DNA of 64,000 nucleotides from Thiomicrorhabdus sp963677355 (GTDB lineage Bacteria; Pseudomonadota; Gammaproteobacteria; Thiomicrospirales; Thiomicrospiraceae), in NCBI GenBank assembly GCA_963677355.2, contig CAXXXQ010000003.1, positions 310,001 through 374,000 of the forward strand, written 5' to 3'. Positions within the stretch are counted from its first letter, which is position 1. Each line of letters starts with the position of its first letter. Positions 44,635 to 53,647 of this stretch are shown here, in pieces. Position numbers and translations under genes: made by a program. The notes beneath the pieces were generated by a model. That model searched no databases and was not told the DNA's origin. It saw nothing but the letters and a program-made list of their open reading frames with translations.

Positions 44635-45795
44635 TTATAAGCCCGCTTCACTGCGTAAAATATCGGCTTTATCGGTTTTTTCCCAAGTGAACTCAGGAAG
44701 TTCACGGCCAAAGTGCCCGTAAGAAGCGGTTTTTTGGTAAATAGGGCGGTATAGATCCAACTGCGCGATAAGGCCTTTCGGACGTAAGTCAAAGTGTTCG
44801 CGGACCAGTTTTTCGATCAGTTTAACGTCGACCTTTTCAGTACCGAAAGTTTCGATACTGATTGAAGTCGGTTCGGCCACGCCGATCGCATAAGAAACTT
44901 GGATTTCACATTTATCCGCTAAACCGGCAGCGACCACATTTTTGGCTACATAACGGCCGGCGTACGCAGCGGAACGATCCACTTTTGACGGATCTTTACC
45001 TGAGAAAGCGCCGCCGCCATGGCGAGCCATACCACCGTAAGTATCCACAATGATTTTTCGTCCGGTCAAACCGGCATCACCTACAGGCCCACCGATGACA
45101 AAACGTCCGGTCGGGTTAATGTGGAACAAGGTATCTTTGTGTAACCATTCTGCCGGTAAAACCGGTTTAATGATCTCTTCCATAACCGCTTCGCGAAGTG
45201 TTTCGGTGTCGACTTCCGGCCCGTGCTGAGTTGAAAGGACGACGGCATCGATAGCAACCGGTTTGTCGTCTTCGTAACGGAGCGTGATCTGGCTTTTTGC
45301 ATCCGGGCGCAACCAATCCAGTTGCCCGGACTTGCGAACATAAGCTTGACGTTCCATCAGACGGTGTGCGTAATAGATCGGAGCCGGCATTAAAACATCG
45401 GTCTCGTTCGATGCATAACCGAACATAAGTCCCTGGTCTCCGGCACCTTGTTCATGCTCTTCGCTGTCGTCAACACCCATGGCGATTTCCGGAGATTGCT
45501 TACCGATAGATGAAAGTACCGCACAGGTTTCACCGTCGAAACCTAGGTCTCCATGATTATAGCCGATCTCGGTAACGACTTTACGGACTAGCTCTTCCTG
45601 GTCCACCCAAGCTTCGGTTGTAATTTCGCCGCCAAGAATGACCATGCCGGTCTTAACAAACGTTTCGCAAGCGACACGCGCTCTCGGATCTTGTTCCAGA
45701 ATGGCGTCCAGCATCGCATCGGAAATCTGATCTGCAATTTTATCCGGATGTCCTTCGGATACGGATTCAGAAGTAAATACTGTGGTTTTTGTCAT
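44635..45795 (-). CDS. metK: S-adenosylmethionine synthetase
   Basis: A 386-residue enzyme that makes SAM from methionine and ATP. It starts MTKTTVFTSESVSEGHPDKI (ATG 45795) and has GAGDQGLMFGYASNET and GGGAFSGKDPSKVDRSAAY, all intact. The RBS GAGGA is correctly placed but lies in a hairpin. The longer upstream open frame runs through the leader RNA and is rejected. First gene of metK-metF-rsmE and preceded by a SAM-II-class riboswitch. Confidence 0.97.
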   Translation of the reverse strand: MTKTTVFTSESVSEGHPDKIADQISDAMLDAILEQDPRARVACETFVKTGMVILGGEITTEAWVDQEELVRKVVTEIGYNHGDLGFDGETCAVLSSIGKQSPEIAMGVDDSEEHEQGAGDQGLMFGYASNETDVLMPAPIYYAHRLMERQAYVRKSGQLDWLRPDAKSQITLRYEDDKPVAIDAVVLSTQHGPEVDTETLREAVMEEIIKPVLPAEWLHKDTLFHINPTGRFVIGGPVGDAGLTGRKIIVDTYGGMARHGGGAFSGKDPSKVDRSAAYAGRYVAKNVVAAGLADKCEIQVSYAIGVAEPTSISIETFGTEKVDVKLIEKLVREHFDLRPKGLIAQLDLYRPIYQKTASYGHFGRELPEFTWEKTDKADILRSEAGL

Positions 45796-45802
45796 GATTG
45801 TT

Positions 45803-45831
45803 CCTCGAATATTGGTTCTTTGAATACGAGG
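45803..45831 (-). promoter_or_regulatory. Hairpin hiding the metK ribosome-binding site
   Basis: CCTCG (minus strand of 45827-45831) pairs with CGAGG (minus strand of 45803-45807), which contains the metK Shine-Dalgarno. The stem may extend over a U-U mismatch by two A-U pairs. Inferred as an expression platform. Confidence 0.5.
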
Positions 45832-45869
45832 TACGGGGTATATGCAGGACTTAAAAGGGTGATATGGAA

Positions 45870-45932
45870 AGGTCCTCGCTTTAGCCGTACTTTTTAAAGC
45901 GCCCGCAAGCTGATTCTCAAATCGGCGCATCC
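45870..45932 (-). ncRNA. SAM-II-class riboswitch upstream of metK
   Basis: Read on the minus strand, GCGCC (45928-45924) and GGCGC (45903-45899) form P1 perfectly. The L1 segment CGATTTG, the GCTTGC stretch (45910-45905), TTTAAAAA and the GGCTAAAGCG end all match the SAM-II consensus. A pseudoknot CTTGC (45909-45905) with GCGAG (45879-45875) can form with one G-U pair. It starts a few bases after the predicted transcription start. SAM-II/SAM-V aptamers are best known from alphaproteobacteria and marine metagenomes upstream of met genes, so one here on metK in a gammaproteobacterium is notable. No covariance search was run. Confidence 0.82.
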
Positions 45933-45936
45933 GCGA

Positions 45937-45965
45937 ATTATCCTAAATTTTGTTTGCAATATCAA
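45937..45965 (-). promoter_or_regulatory. metK promoter
   Basis: TTGATA (45965-45960), 17-base spacer, GATAAT (45942-45937) on the minus strand. The predicted start is near 45930, exactly where the riboswitch begins. Confidence 0.7.
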
Positions 45966-46121
45966 GGTTGAGTTGCGTTCTCCTGCATTTAAGCAGTTGA
46001 TTTTGCAGTAGCGGCGTTGTGCTCTGTCACCTGAGTGTCATACAGAGTCAATAAAATATGCTGTTTTGCCAATAAAAATTTTTATTGGTGGACGGTTTTT
46101 AGGAGTTTGGGAAGTATAAAT

Positions 46122-47969
46122 ATGACGCGCTTAATTGGTGATGGCACAGGTGATGTTGAAATGATGTTTGACGTTTTTGATTCGAGTCAAAGATTGATTC
46201 TTCAGCAGAACAGTTTGGGTGCCGAACTGTTGGATATTGTCAGTCACAATAGGTTGCAGTGTGTGTTTCAGCCGATTGTGGATTTGACGACCAAAAAAAC
46301 CTGTGCTTTTGAAGCTTTAGTTCGAGGGCCTTTCAATTCTGTTTTGCATCACCCGTTAAATTTGTTCAAGGTAGCCGATGAGCAGGGCGTGCTCTACGAG
46401 ATGGATACCTTTGCCCGTATTTCCAGTATCAATGCTTTTGCCCGTCAGGCCAGAGAAACCGAGCACTTGTATCTGTTTTTGAATGTATCCATTAATGCGG
46501 TGATGAATTCGGTGCATCAAAAAGGGGTGACTCTAAAAGCGTTGGAGAGTTTCGGGCTGCCTCCGGAAAGAGTGGTGATTGAGATTACCGAATTACAACC
46601 GGTCGATAACTTTGAAGCTTTCAAAAGTGCCATCAATTACTATCGATCCTATGGCTTCAAAGTGGCAATCGATGATTTGGGCAGCGGTTATAACGGCTTG
46701 CGTATCTGGTCGGAAGTGCGCCCGGATTTCGTCAAAATTGACCGCCACTTTGTCTCGGATATTCATCTTTACGATGATAAAAAAGCGTTTTTGGAGACTT
46801 TGTTAACTCTGGCTAAAAGCACCGAAACACGTGTGGTCGCCGAGGGGGTGGAGACGAAAGAAGAGCTTGATGTGTTGGAAGAATTGGGTGTCGAACTGGT
46901 GCAAGGTTTTCTGTTTAAAAAACCGGAAGAGACTATTTCCGAGGAGCTGCTTTATCAGTGGCCGGAAAAATTGCCGATGAGCAAACCCGAGAAAGGGGAG
47001 GCAACCGTTGCCGAGATCGTGTTTAAGCATCCGGTGGTATCGCCTAATCAAATGGTCAATGAAATATCCGAACTGTTTTTGGAGCATCCGGAAATAGACT
47101 ATTTTCCGGTTGTGGATGAACAGAAAATTAAAGGCATGATTTGGCGCCGCGATTTGATGGATCTGTTAGCCCGTAAATTTGGTCAAGAATTGCATTCCAA
47201 GAAAAAGATTAAGAAGCTCATGGATACAGCGCCAATCGTTGTTGATGCGCGCACTTCATTGGTTGATTTCAGTCGTTTGGTGACCGAAAGTAATGAGTTG
47301 AGTTCGAAAGATGCGTTTATTATTCAAAAAGACGGTAAATATGTCGGCTGCGGCGATTTTATCAATCTGTTAAGAAAGATGACCGATTTAAAGGTGCAGA
47401 TGGCTCAGCACGCTAACCCGCTATCCGGACTGCCGGGTAATATGCCGATTCAGAAGCGCTTGAATAAACTGTTGAAGAAAAAACAGCCGTTTATGGTGAT
47501 GTATATCGATGTCGATAATTTTAAGGCGTTTAACGACAATTACAGTTTTGACGAAGGGGATCAGATTATCGGCGTGATCGCCTCCATCCTTCAGGAGACG
47601 GTTCCGGAAGAGCAGTTGATGCACGGCGACAGTTTTATCGGTCATATCGGCGGAGACGATTTTGTGGTGATGAGTTTGCAGGTCGGCGAGCATGAAATTT
47701 GGGCTCGGCAAATCTTGTCGCGTTTTCAGGAACAGGTGGTCGATTTTTATAATTCGGAAGATATTGCCAGAGGCGGAATTGAGGCTAAAGATCGCGAGGG
47801 CGTATTGAGGTTCTATCCGATGATGAGTTTGTCGATTGGTATTTTATTGGTTGAGCCGGGACTGTTCGAACATCGTCAGCAGCTCTCCTCCTATGCAACC
47901 AAGGCGAAAAAAGGGGCTAAATCCGAGGGCGGAAACACCTATTTCATCGTGGATTCGAGTCAACTCTGA
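46122..47969 (+). CDS. EAL-CBS-GGDEF cyclic-di-GMP protein
   Basis: A 615-residue cytoplasmic protein with EAL first (about 35-285), two CBS motifs (about 300-425), and a C-terminal GGDEF domain. The EAL motif is EALVRG near residue 63, with DDLGSGYNG and VAEGVET intact, so phosphodiesterase activity is possible. The GGDEF motif is GGDDF near residue 509, a variant whose activity is doubtful. CBS domains often bind adenosine nucleotides and could sense energy state. The start at 46122, supported by GGGAAG eight bases upstream, is preferred to an upstream GTG at 46035. Confidence 0.9.
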   Translation: MTRLIGDGTGDVEMMFDVFDSSQRLILQQNSLGAELLDIVSHNRLQCVFQPIVDLTTKKTCAFEALVRGPFNSVLHHPLNLFKVADEQGVLYEMDTFARISSINAFARQARETEHLYLFLNVSINAVMNSVHQKGVTLKALESFGLPPERVVIEITELQPVDNFEAFKSAINYYRSYGFKVAIDDLGSGYNGLRIWSEVRPDFVKIDRHFVSDIHLYDDKKAFLETLLTLAKSTETRVVAEGVETKEELDVLEELGVELVQGFLFKKPEETISEELLYQWPEKLPMSKPEKGEATVAEIVFKHPVVSPNQMVNEISELFLEHPEIDYFPVVDEQKIKGMIWRRDLMDLLARKFGQELHSKKKIKKLMDTAPIVVDARTSLVDFSRLVTESNELSSKDAFIIQKDGKYVGCGDFINLLRKMTDLKVQMAQHANPLSGLPGNMPIQKRLNKLLKKKQPFMVMYIDVDNFKAFNDNYSFDEGDQIIGVIASILQETVPEEQLMHGDSFIGHIGGDDFVVMSLQVGEHEIWARQILSRFQEQVVDFYNSEDIARGGIEAKDREGVLRFYPMMSLSIGILLVEPGLFEHRQQLSSYATKAKKGAKSEGGNTYFIVDSSQL

Positions 47970-47975
47970 ATGGAC

Positions 47976-48000
47976 TTTAGCATGCTGTAGCAATGCTAAA
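47976..48000. repeat. Hairpin between the EAL gene and purE
   Basis: TTTAGCAT / ATGCTAAA perfect stem with a nine-base loop. No T-run follows, so it is not a clear terminator. Confidence 0.45.
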
Positions 48001-48013
48001 ATTAAATAACAGC

Positions 48014-48041
48014 TTGAAAAATAAAATAAAAATTATAAAAT
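48014..48041 (+). promoter_or_regulatory. Probable purE promoter
   Basis: TTGAAA (48014-48019), 16-base spacer, TAAAAT (48036-48041), about 40 bases before purE. Confidence 0.4.
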
Positions 48042-48082
48042 ACCCGGTTTCCTCAAAACTAGGTAGAGACAAAGGTCTAACA

Positions 48083-48583
48083 ATGAGTGATAACAAACAG
48101 CCTCTAGTTGGCGTGATTATGGGTTCCAAATCAGATTGGCCGACCATGATTCATGCAGTCGATATGCTGGAAAAGTTCGATGTCCCGCATGAAGTAAAAG
48201 TAGTGTCGGCGCACAGAACACCAGATTTGATGTTTGAATATGCGGAACAAGCCGAAGAGCGTGGTTTGCAAGTCATTATCGCCGGTGCCGGCGGCGCGGC
48301 TCATCTTCCTGGCATGGTTGCGGCAAAGACCGTGGTGCCGGTATTGGGTGTGCCGGTTCAGTCCCGAGCTTTGAGTGGTAAAGATTCTCTGCTGTCTATT
48401 GTGCAGATGCCTGGCGGCATTCCGGTCGGTACTTTGGCTATTGGCGATGCAGGCGCAAAGAATGCCGGCATTATGGCGGCGCAGATGGTCGGCAATAATA
48501 TTCCGTCGATTCGTGAAGCGGTCAAAGCCTTCAGAGCGGAACAGACCGAAACCGTACTGGATAACCCGGATCCTAGAATTTAA
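48083..48583 (+). CDS. purE: N5-carboxyaminoimidazole ribonucleotide mutase
   Basis: A 166-residue class I PurE that converts N5-CAIR to CAIR in purine synthesis. Motifs: VIMGSKSDWPTM, VSAHRTPD, and AGAGGAAHLPGMVA. Start ATG at 48083; the longer frame upstream passes through the promoter and is rejected. A terminator or attenuator separates it from purK, its pathway partner. Confidence 0.96.
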   Translation: MSDNKQPLVGVIMGSKSDWPTMIHAVDMLEKFDVPHEVKVVSAHRTPDLMFEYAEQAEERGLQVIIAGAGGAAHLPGMVAAKTVVPVLGVPVQSRALSGKDSLLSIVQMPGGIPVGTLAIGDAGAKNAGIMAAQMVGNNIPSIREAVKAFRAEQTETVLDNPDPRI

Positions 48584-48633
48584 TCGTTCGCAATTAATTG
48601 CCTGATTACTGCGGCTCGTCGCAGTAACTTTTC

Positions 48634-48681
48634 AAAACCGTAATAGGGGAGTTTGCTAAAATGCCCCATTACGGTTTTTTT
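48634..48681 (+). terminator. Terminator or attenuator between purE and purK
   Basis: AAAACCGTAAT / ATTACGGTTTT plus GGGG / CCCC with a 14-base loop and a seven-T run. It may reduce readthrough from purE into purK. Confidence 0.75.
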
Positions 48682-48718
48682 GTTGAATTTTCATAAACAT
48701 TCCTTTTTGGAGAGAGTA

Positions 48719-49828
48719 ATGACCCCGATTACTAAACGCATTGGTGTTTTAGGTGCCGGCCAGTTAGGTCGCATGTTGGCGATTGCCGGCTATCCGCTTG
48801 GACAGAAATTTGGTTTTTACGGTATGAGCGATGACGAACCTTCCGCTCTGCTCGGCCATATGCATAAGCAATCGGATGATACGGATAGCCTGAAACAGTT
48901 AGTTGAGTTTGCCGATGTCATTACCTACGAAAGCGAAAATACCAGTGTCGAGCAGGTGCGTGAAATCGCCAAAACTACGCCGGTCTATCCGGGCGAAAAA
49001 TCGCTCTATATTTCCCAGCATCGCGGTCGTGAAAAAGGTATGTTTGATCAATTAGGCATTCCGTGCGCGCCTTATCAGGTAATTGATTCGTTGGATAGTT
49101 TGAAAGTGGCGGTTGATGTGATCGGTATTCCGGCCATCCTTAAAACCACTACGGAAGGTTATGACGGCAAAGGTCAGTTTTTGATTAAAGACGAAGAGCA
49201 GATCGAGCAGGCTTGGAATGAGATCGGCGACCGCGAATTGATTCTGGAAGGTTTTGTTGATTTCCAGCGCGAACTTTCCATTGTCGCAGTACGTAATGCC
49301 AATAATGAGCACGTCTATTATCCGTTGGTGCAGAATGTCCATCACAAAGGTATTTTGCGCTATACCATCGCTCCGGCGCGAGACGTATCCGAACAGATTC
49401 AAAAACAGGCGGAAGCCTATATGGAAAAGCTGCTCGACGAGTTGGATCATGTCGGTGTGCTGACTTTAGAGCTGTTTGAAACCACACATGGCTTGGTGGC
49501 CAACGAGATGGCGCCGCGTGTGCATAATTCTGGGCATTGGACAATTGAAGGCGCCTTGACCAGTCAGTTTGAAAACCATGTACGTGCCATTACCGGTATG
49601 CCGTTGGGCGATACTTCGCCTCGCCAGCCATTAGCCGCGATGATTAATATTATCGGTGAAACCGGGCCGGTGGAAGAGGTGCTGAAAATGCCGGACGCTT
49701 TTTTGCATCTGTATGACAAGGCCGAGCGCGAGGGGCGCAAGCTGGGGCATATTAACTTGATTGCGGAAACGGAAGATGAGTTGTATGAGAAAATCAAACA
49801 GCTTAATGCTTTCTTGCCAAAGATATAA
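48719..49828 (+). CDS. purK: N5-carboxyaminoimidazole ribonucleotide synthase
   Basis: A 369-residue ATP-grasp enzyme making N5-CAIR, the substrate of PurE. Motifs: GVLGAGQLGRMLA, KTTTEGYDGKGQF, and NEMAPRVHNSGHWT. ATG 48719 chosen; the longer frame from 48653 includes the terminator. Overlap of function with purE suggests partial coexpression. Confidence 0.95.
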   Translation: MTPITKRIGVLGAGQLGRMLAIAGYPLGQKFGFYGMSDDEPSALLGHMHKQSDDTDSLKQLVEFADVITYESENTSVEQVREIAKTTPVYPGEKSLYISQHRGREKGMFDQLGIPCAPYQVIDSLDSLKVAVDVIGIPAILKTTTEGYDGKGQFLIKDEEQIEQAWNEIGDRELILEGFVDFQRELSIVAVRNANNEHVYYPLVQNVHHKGILRYTIAPARDVSEQIQKQAEAYMEKLLDELDHVGVLTLELFETTHGLVANEMAPRVHNSGHWTIEGALTSQFENHVRAITGMPLGDTSPRQPLAAMINIIGETGPVEEVLKMPDAFLHLYDKAEREGRKLGHINLIAETEDELYEKIKQLNAFLPKI

Positions 49829-49845
49829 TCGCTGACGACAAGTTA

Positions 49846-51348
49846 TTAATTGCTGCTGGTGCCGCTGTAGGAGAGAAGTTGGCCGATGGTTTGCGCCACT
49901 TCCGAAGGCATGACGCCGGGTTCGCCATGCTGGCGGGCAATGATGTCCCCGGCGTGAGCGTGCACCGAGACCCCAAGGTTGGCTGCATCCCATAGTGAAA
50001 GTCCTTGGGCGAGAAAGCTGGCGATCGTGCCGGTTAAGACATCTCCCATACCGCCGACCGCCATGCCGGCGTTCCCTGCCAAACAGATTTCCAGTTTTTC
50101 TTCGTCATAAATCAACGTGCCATTGCCTTTCAAGATGATGACTCCACCAAACCGGGCATGCAGTTTCTGTACCGCAGCGATGCGGTCGTTTTGAATCGTT
50201 TGGTTATCGCAATCTAATAGCTCGGCCGCCTCGCCCGGGTGCGGCGTTAGAATCCAATTGGCTTCGTTATGGGAAAGATCGATATTTTTCAAAAGTCGCA
50301 AAGCATCAGCATCAATCACCTTCGGCGAATGTGCATTGATCGATTGGCTGAAAACCTCCTCTGCCCACTCATCTTGACCTAATCCGGGGCCGATACCGAT
50401 GGATTGGCATGATTCAATAATAGATTCGAGTCGGCTGCGCGGATAACACATCAGTTCGGGAATGGCTTGGGTGATGGCCACAGCATGAGTTTTTCTAGTG
50501 ATGATTTTAGTTAAACCGCTTCCCGACTTTAGACTTGCCAAGCCGGCCAGTTGAATGGCACCCATCATGCTCTGGTTGCCGCCAATCAGACAGGTGCTAC
50601 CTGCGGTGCCTTTATGATGAGAAGCTTTGCGCGGTGGCAGTTTGTTCAGCCAGTATTTCAACGGATGATTTTCCGCGAAGTGGGCATGCTGCTGATAGAT
50701 TTGTTTGTCGATAAATAGTGAACTGAAATGCACCATACCGGAGTGTTCCTGTCCTTTGGCGGTGTGCAGTCCCGGTTTTTGGGTGATAAAAGTACAAGTA
50801 TGTTGTGCTTGAATGGCTACGCCTTGAATAGCCCCGCTATCTGCATGGATGCCGCTCGGTATGTCGATGGCCAAGACCGGCTTCTGTGAAGCATTGATCT
50901 GTTGGATGGCCTCGGCATAAATACCGCTGATCGGTTTGCTTAATCCGGTTCCGAATAGGGCATCGACAATAATATCAGCCTGTTCGATTAGCTCGTTTGT
51001 AAAGGGGTGTAACTGTAAACCCGCTTGCTGCATCTCTTCTAGCGCAAGTCTGGCGTCACCACTGATTTTTTGCGCATCGCCGATTACGCAAACCGTTACC
51101 GGGTAACCGTTGATGAGTGCATATTGCGCGACCACAAAACCGTCGCCGCCATTGTTGCCTGTGCCGCAAACCACCAATATCTTCCGGTTGTCTGCCTGGG
51201 TTGGCAATTCAGATTTTAGTAGCTGTTGTTGCAAAGTCTGAAAGGCAAACCAACCCGCCCGCTTCATTAACAGAATGCCGGGAATGCCATAATTATCTAT
51301 GGCATCGCGATCAATGGCTTGAGAGGTTTTAGCGCTATAAAATTTCAT
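49846..51348 (-). CDS. nnr: Bifunctional NAD(P)H-hydrate epimerase/dehydratase
   Basis: A 500-residue repair enzyme with an N-terminal epimerase (GTGNNGGDGFVVAQY, about residue 60) and a C-terminal ADP-dependent dehydratase (KGNGTLIYDEE, GMAVGGMGDVLTG near 445). It restores damaged NAD(P)H hydrates. Both domains are intact. It converges with purK at a 17-base gap. In many bacteria it is next to tsaE, which is not seen here. Confidence 0.95.
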   Translation of the reverse strand: MKFYSAKTSQAIDRDAIDNYGIPGILLMKRAGWFAFQTLQQQLLKSELPTQADNRKILVVCGTGNNGGDGFVVAQYALINGYPVTVCVIGDAQKISGDARLALEEMQQAGLQLHPFTNELIEQADIIVDALFGTGLSKPISGIYAEAIQQINASQKPVLAIDIPSGIHADSGAIQGVAIQAQHTCTFITQKPGLHTAKGQEHSGMVHFSSLFIDKQIYQQHAHFAENHPLKYWLNKLPPRKASHHKGTAGSTCLIGGNQSMMGAIQLAGLASLKSGSGLTKIITRKTHAVAITQAIPELMCYPRSRLESIIESCQSIGIGPGLGQDEWAEEVFSQSINAHSPKVIDADALRLLKNIDLSHNEANWILTPHPGEAAELLDCDNQTIQNDRIAAVQKLHARFGGVIILKGNGTLIYDEEKLEICLAGNAGMAVGGMGDVLTGTIASFLAQGLSLWDAANLGVSVHAHAGDIIARQHGEPGVMPSEVAQTIGQLLSYSGTSSN

Positions 51349-51411
51349 GGGTTTTACTTTATCACAGCGCTATCGAAGTGCTTTATATTTTTAGTTTGGT
51401 TCTGGTCTCGA

Positions 51412-52179
51412 TTACACAAACCAGATTAATAACACCAGACCGAAGAGGATGCGGTAGATACCGAAAGCATTGAAGGTGAACTTCTGTAGGAATTTGATGA
51501 ACAGGCTCATGGTCAGGTAAGCGACGATATAAGCCATGACGAATCCGACTAAAAGCGGCATCCAACTGGTGTTGGCAAATTCTGAGTAATTTTTCAGTAG
51601 GTCCAGTCCGGAGGCCGCTGCCAGAACCGGCAAAGCCAGCAGGAAAGAGAATTCGGCTGAAGTTTTGCGATCCAGTCCGACCATAATGCCGCCGACAATC
51701 GAGGCACCGGCACGACTGGTTCCGGGAATTAAGGCAAACATCTGCGCAATCCCGATCCAAAAAGCTTGCTTGATACTTAAATCATCAATGTCGTGAGTGC
51801 GGTGTGTGCCTTCGTTATAGAGTTTTTCCATAATCAGGAAAATGATCCCGCCGATGATAAACATCCAGGCAACGATCGCAAGGGTAAAGAACTCTTTGAC
51901 GAGATCGTGGAACAGAAAGCCGATCGCCGCAATCGGAATAAAGGCGATCAAAACATTCAGCCAAAGCCTGATATGCTCCAGGGAAAACTTGGATTTGTAA
52001 TGCGAGAAGATAGCCAGAATTGCCGCCACCTGAATAATGACTTCAAATGCCATGTTTTGCTGGGTTTGCTCAATGCCTAACCATTCGCTGACGACAATCA
52101 GATGCCCGGTTGAGGAGATCGGTAAAAATTCCGTTAGCCCTTCAATAATGCCGAGTATGGCCGCTTGAAAGATATCCAT
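51412..52179 (-). CDS. uppP: Undecaprenyl-diphosphatase
   Basis: A 255-residue polytopic membrane enzyme (BacA) that recycles undecaprenyl pyrophosphate for peptidoglycan synthesis. Conserved EGLTEFLPISSTGHL near residue 14 and PGTSRAGASIVGG near residue 155 are both intact. Eight or so membrane segments. Monocistronic or with the next upstream methyltransferase gene (26-base gap). Confidence 0.95.
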   Translation of the reverse strand: MDIFQAAILGIIEGLTEFLPISSTGHLIVVSEWLGIEQTQQNMAFEVIIQVAAILAIFSHYKSKFSLEHIRLWLNVLIAFIPIAAIGFLFHDLVKEFFTLAIVAWMFIIGGIIFLIMEKLYNEGTHRTHDIDDLSIKQAFWIGIAQMFALIPGTSRAGASIVGGIMVGLDRKTSAEFSFLLALPVLAAASGLDLLKNYSEFANTSWMPLLVGFVMAYIVAYLTMSLFIKFLQKFTFNAFGIYRILFGLVLLIWFV

Positions 52180-52205
52180 GTTTGCCCCTTATGCCCGTTT
52201 TTGGA

Positions 52206-53414
52206 TTAAAGTTGGTGACGCAGATCCCTCACGGAAAAACCGATCAGGGATTCGTTGTAGTTTTTCGCCAAACCGATGACTTTGAAGTTTTCGCCCATTT
52301 CGTCCGGTAAGGTCAAGGTTTTGATCTGTTGTGCGATCTTAAGCTGCTCGGTAACGTCCGCGTCAGGATCTGCCGACATCTCCAATAAGCCGCTGGCCAT
52401 CAAAAAGTGAGCCTGGGTGGTGTAACCGGCCACTTTGAAACCGCTGTCAAAAGCGTCTTCCGCAATCGCGGTAAAATCCACATGGGCGGTAATGTCCTGT
52501 AGTCCCGGGTAGAAGAACGGATTGCTGTGTGCCCGGTGCTGATAATGACAGCGCAAGGTTCCCATGACTCGTGCCGGTTGATAATATTCGCGACGGGTAT
52601 ACCCGTAGTCAATCAATAAAACGACCCCTTCAGAGAGAATATTGCTCAGGCTGCTTAACCACGGTTTGATATTGAGGTTAAACTCTGTTTCATAGCCGAG
52701 GTCGGAAACCTTGTCGAGATGTTTGATCAGTTGGTTGGCAAAGGTTCTTAAGGTTCTATCGGTAATGGGTCGGTAATCCCAATCGAAGCTTTGTGTTTCA
52801 TCGTCAAATTTCACAAAACCTTGTAGTGCGCTATCCGGTTCGATGCGGATACGTTCAAAGGGCATGGCGTCTAATACTTCATTAGCCACAATCACTGCTG
52901 AAATCGGTGTAGTCGGCAGGCTGTTAAGCCAGACGATTTTGTTGAACAGCTCTGCTGGCAGATGTGTTTGCAGAGTCTGTCTCTGTCTCTCTTTAAGGTC
53001 TGCGCTGATTTCGATAATGTAGTAATGTTCGATGGGCTGCTCAATTTTTTCCAGTTCAAGCAAAATGTCTTTTGCCATGGTGCCTTGCCCGGCGCCAAAT
53101 TCAATGATGTTTGGTTCAGCGAGTTTGCTAAGTACTTGAGCCGCTTGGCGGGCAATGCAGCGGGAAAAAATCGGCGAGACTTCCGGGGCAGTAATAAAAT
53201 CGCCTTTACGACCTATTTTTTGCAAAGCTCCGGCGTAGTAACCGAGCTCCGGCGTATATAAGGCCATTTCCATAAATTTGGAGAAGCTTAGTTCTCCTTG
53301 TCTCTTTAACTGTTTCGAGATTCGTTTAGTGAGTAGCGCGCTGTGCTGTTTGGCTTCTTCCGATGGTTCCGGAAGATTTTTGACAGAGTTATTGGGTCTG
53401 TTGGCTGCTTTCAT
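52206..53414 (-). CDS. MidA/NDUFAF7-type SAM-dependent methyltransferase
   Basis: A 402-residue protein of the COG1565/DUF185 family. Motifs: GDFITAPEVSPIFSRCIA, EFGAGQGTMAKDIL (SAM site), VANEVLDAMPFERI, and LLIDYGYTRREYY. The eukaryotic member methylates a complex I arginine; the bacterial substrate is unknown. Ends 26 bases before uppP. Confidence 0.88.
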   Translation of the reverse strand: MKAANRPNNSVKNLPEPSEEAKQHSALLTKRISKQLKRQGELSFSKFMEMALYTPELGYYAGALQKIGRKGDFITAPEVSPIFSRCIARQAAQVLSKLAEPNIIEFGAGQGTMAKDILLELEKIEQPIEHYYIIEISADLKERQRQTLQTHLPAELFNKIVWLNSLPTTPISAVIVANEVLDAMPFERIRIEPDSALQGFVKFDDETQSFDWDYRPITDRTLRTFANQLIKHLDKVSDLGYETEFNLNIKPWLSSLSNILSEGVVLLIDYGYTRREYYQPARVMGTLRCHYQHRAHSNPFFYPGLQDITAHVDFTAIAEDAFDSGFKVAGYTTQAHFLMASGLLEMSADPDADVTEQLKIAQQIKTLTLPDEMGENFKVIGLAKNYNESLIGFSVRDLRHQL

Positions 53415-53647
53415 TCAGAATCTCAATTGTGTGCGTATGACTTGATGTCACGAGGTCAGTTATCGGTTTTGGTGTGATATTATGCATCAAACATTAAATA
53501 ACAACCAGTGGCTATTGATTCGAATGCAGTAAGCTGGAAGGAAAATTGCTTTATCCTGTAATGTTGTTAGTGAGGCCATTGGAGAGTGGTTAAATTTGCC
53601 ACCTGCAATGAGTCTTAATATTAGTCTTCTTATAATTGAGATTTTGC

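Noticed and set aside
46035..46121. Longer N-terminus of the EAL-CBS-GGDEF protein from GTG
   Set aside because: Sequence unlike the family and no ribosome site; ATG 46122 is better supported.
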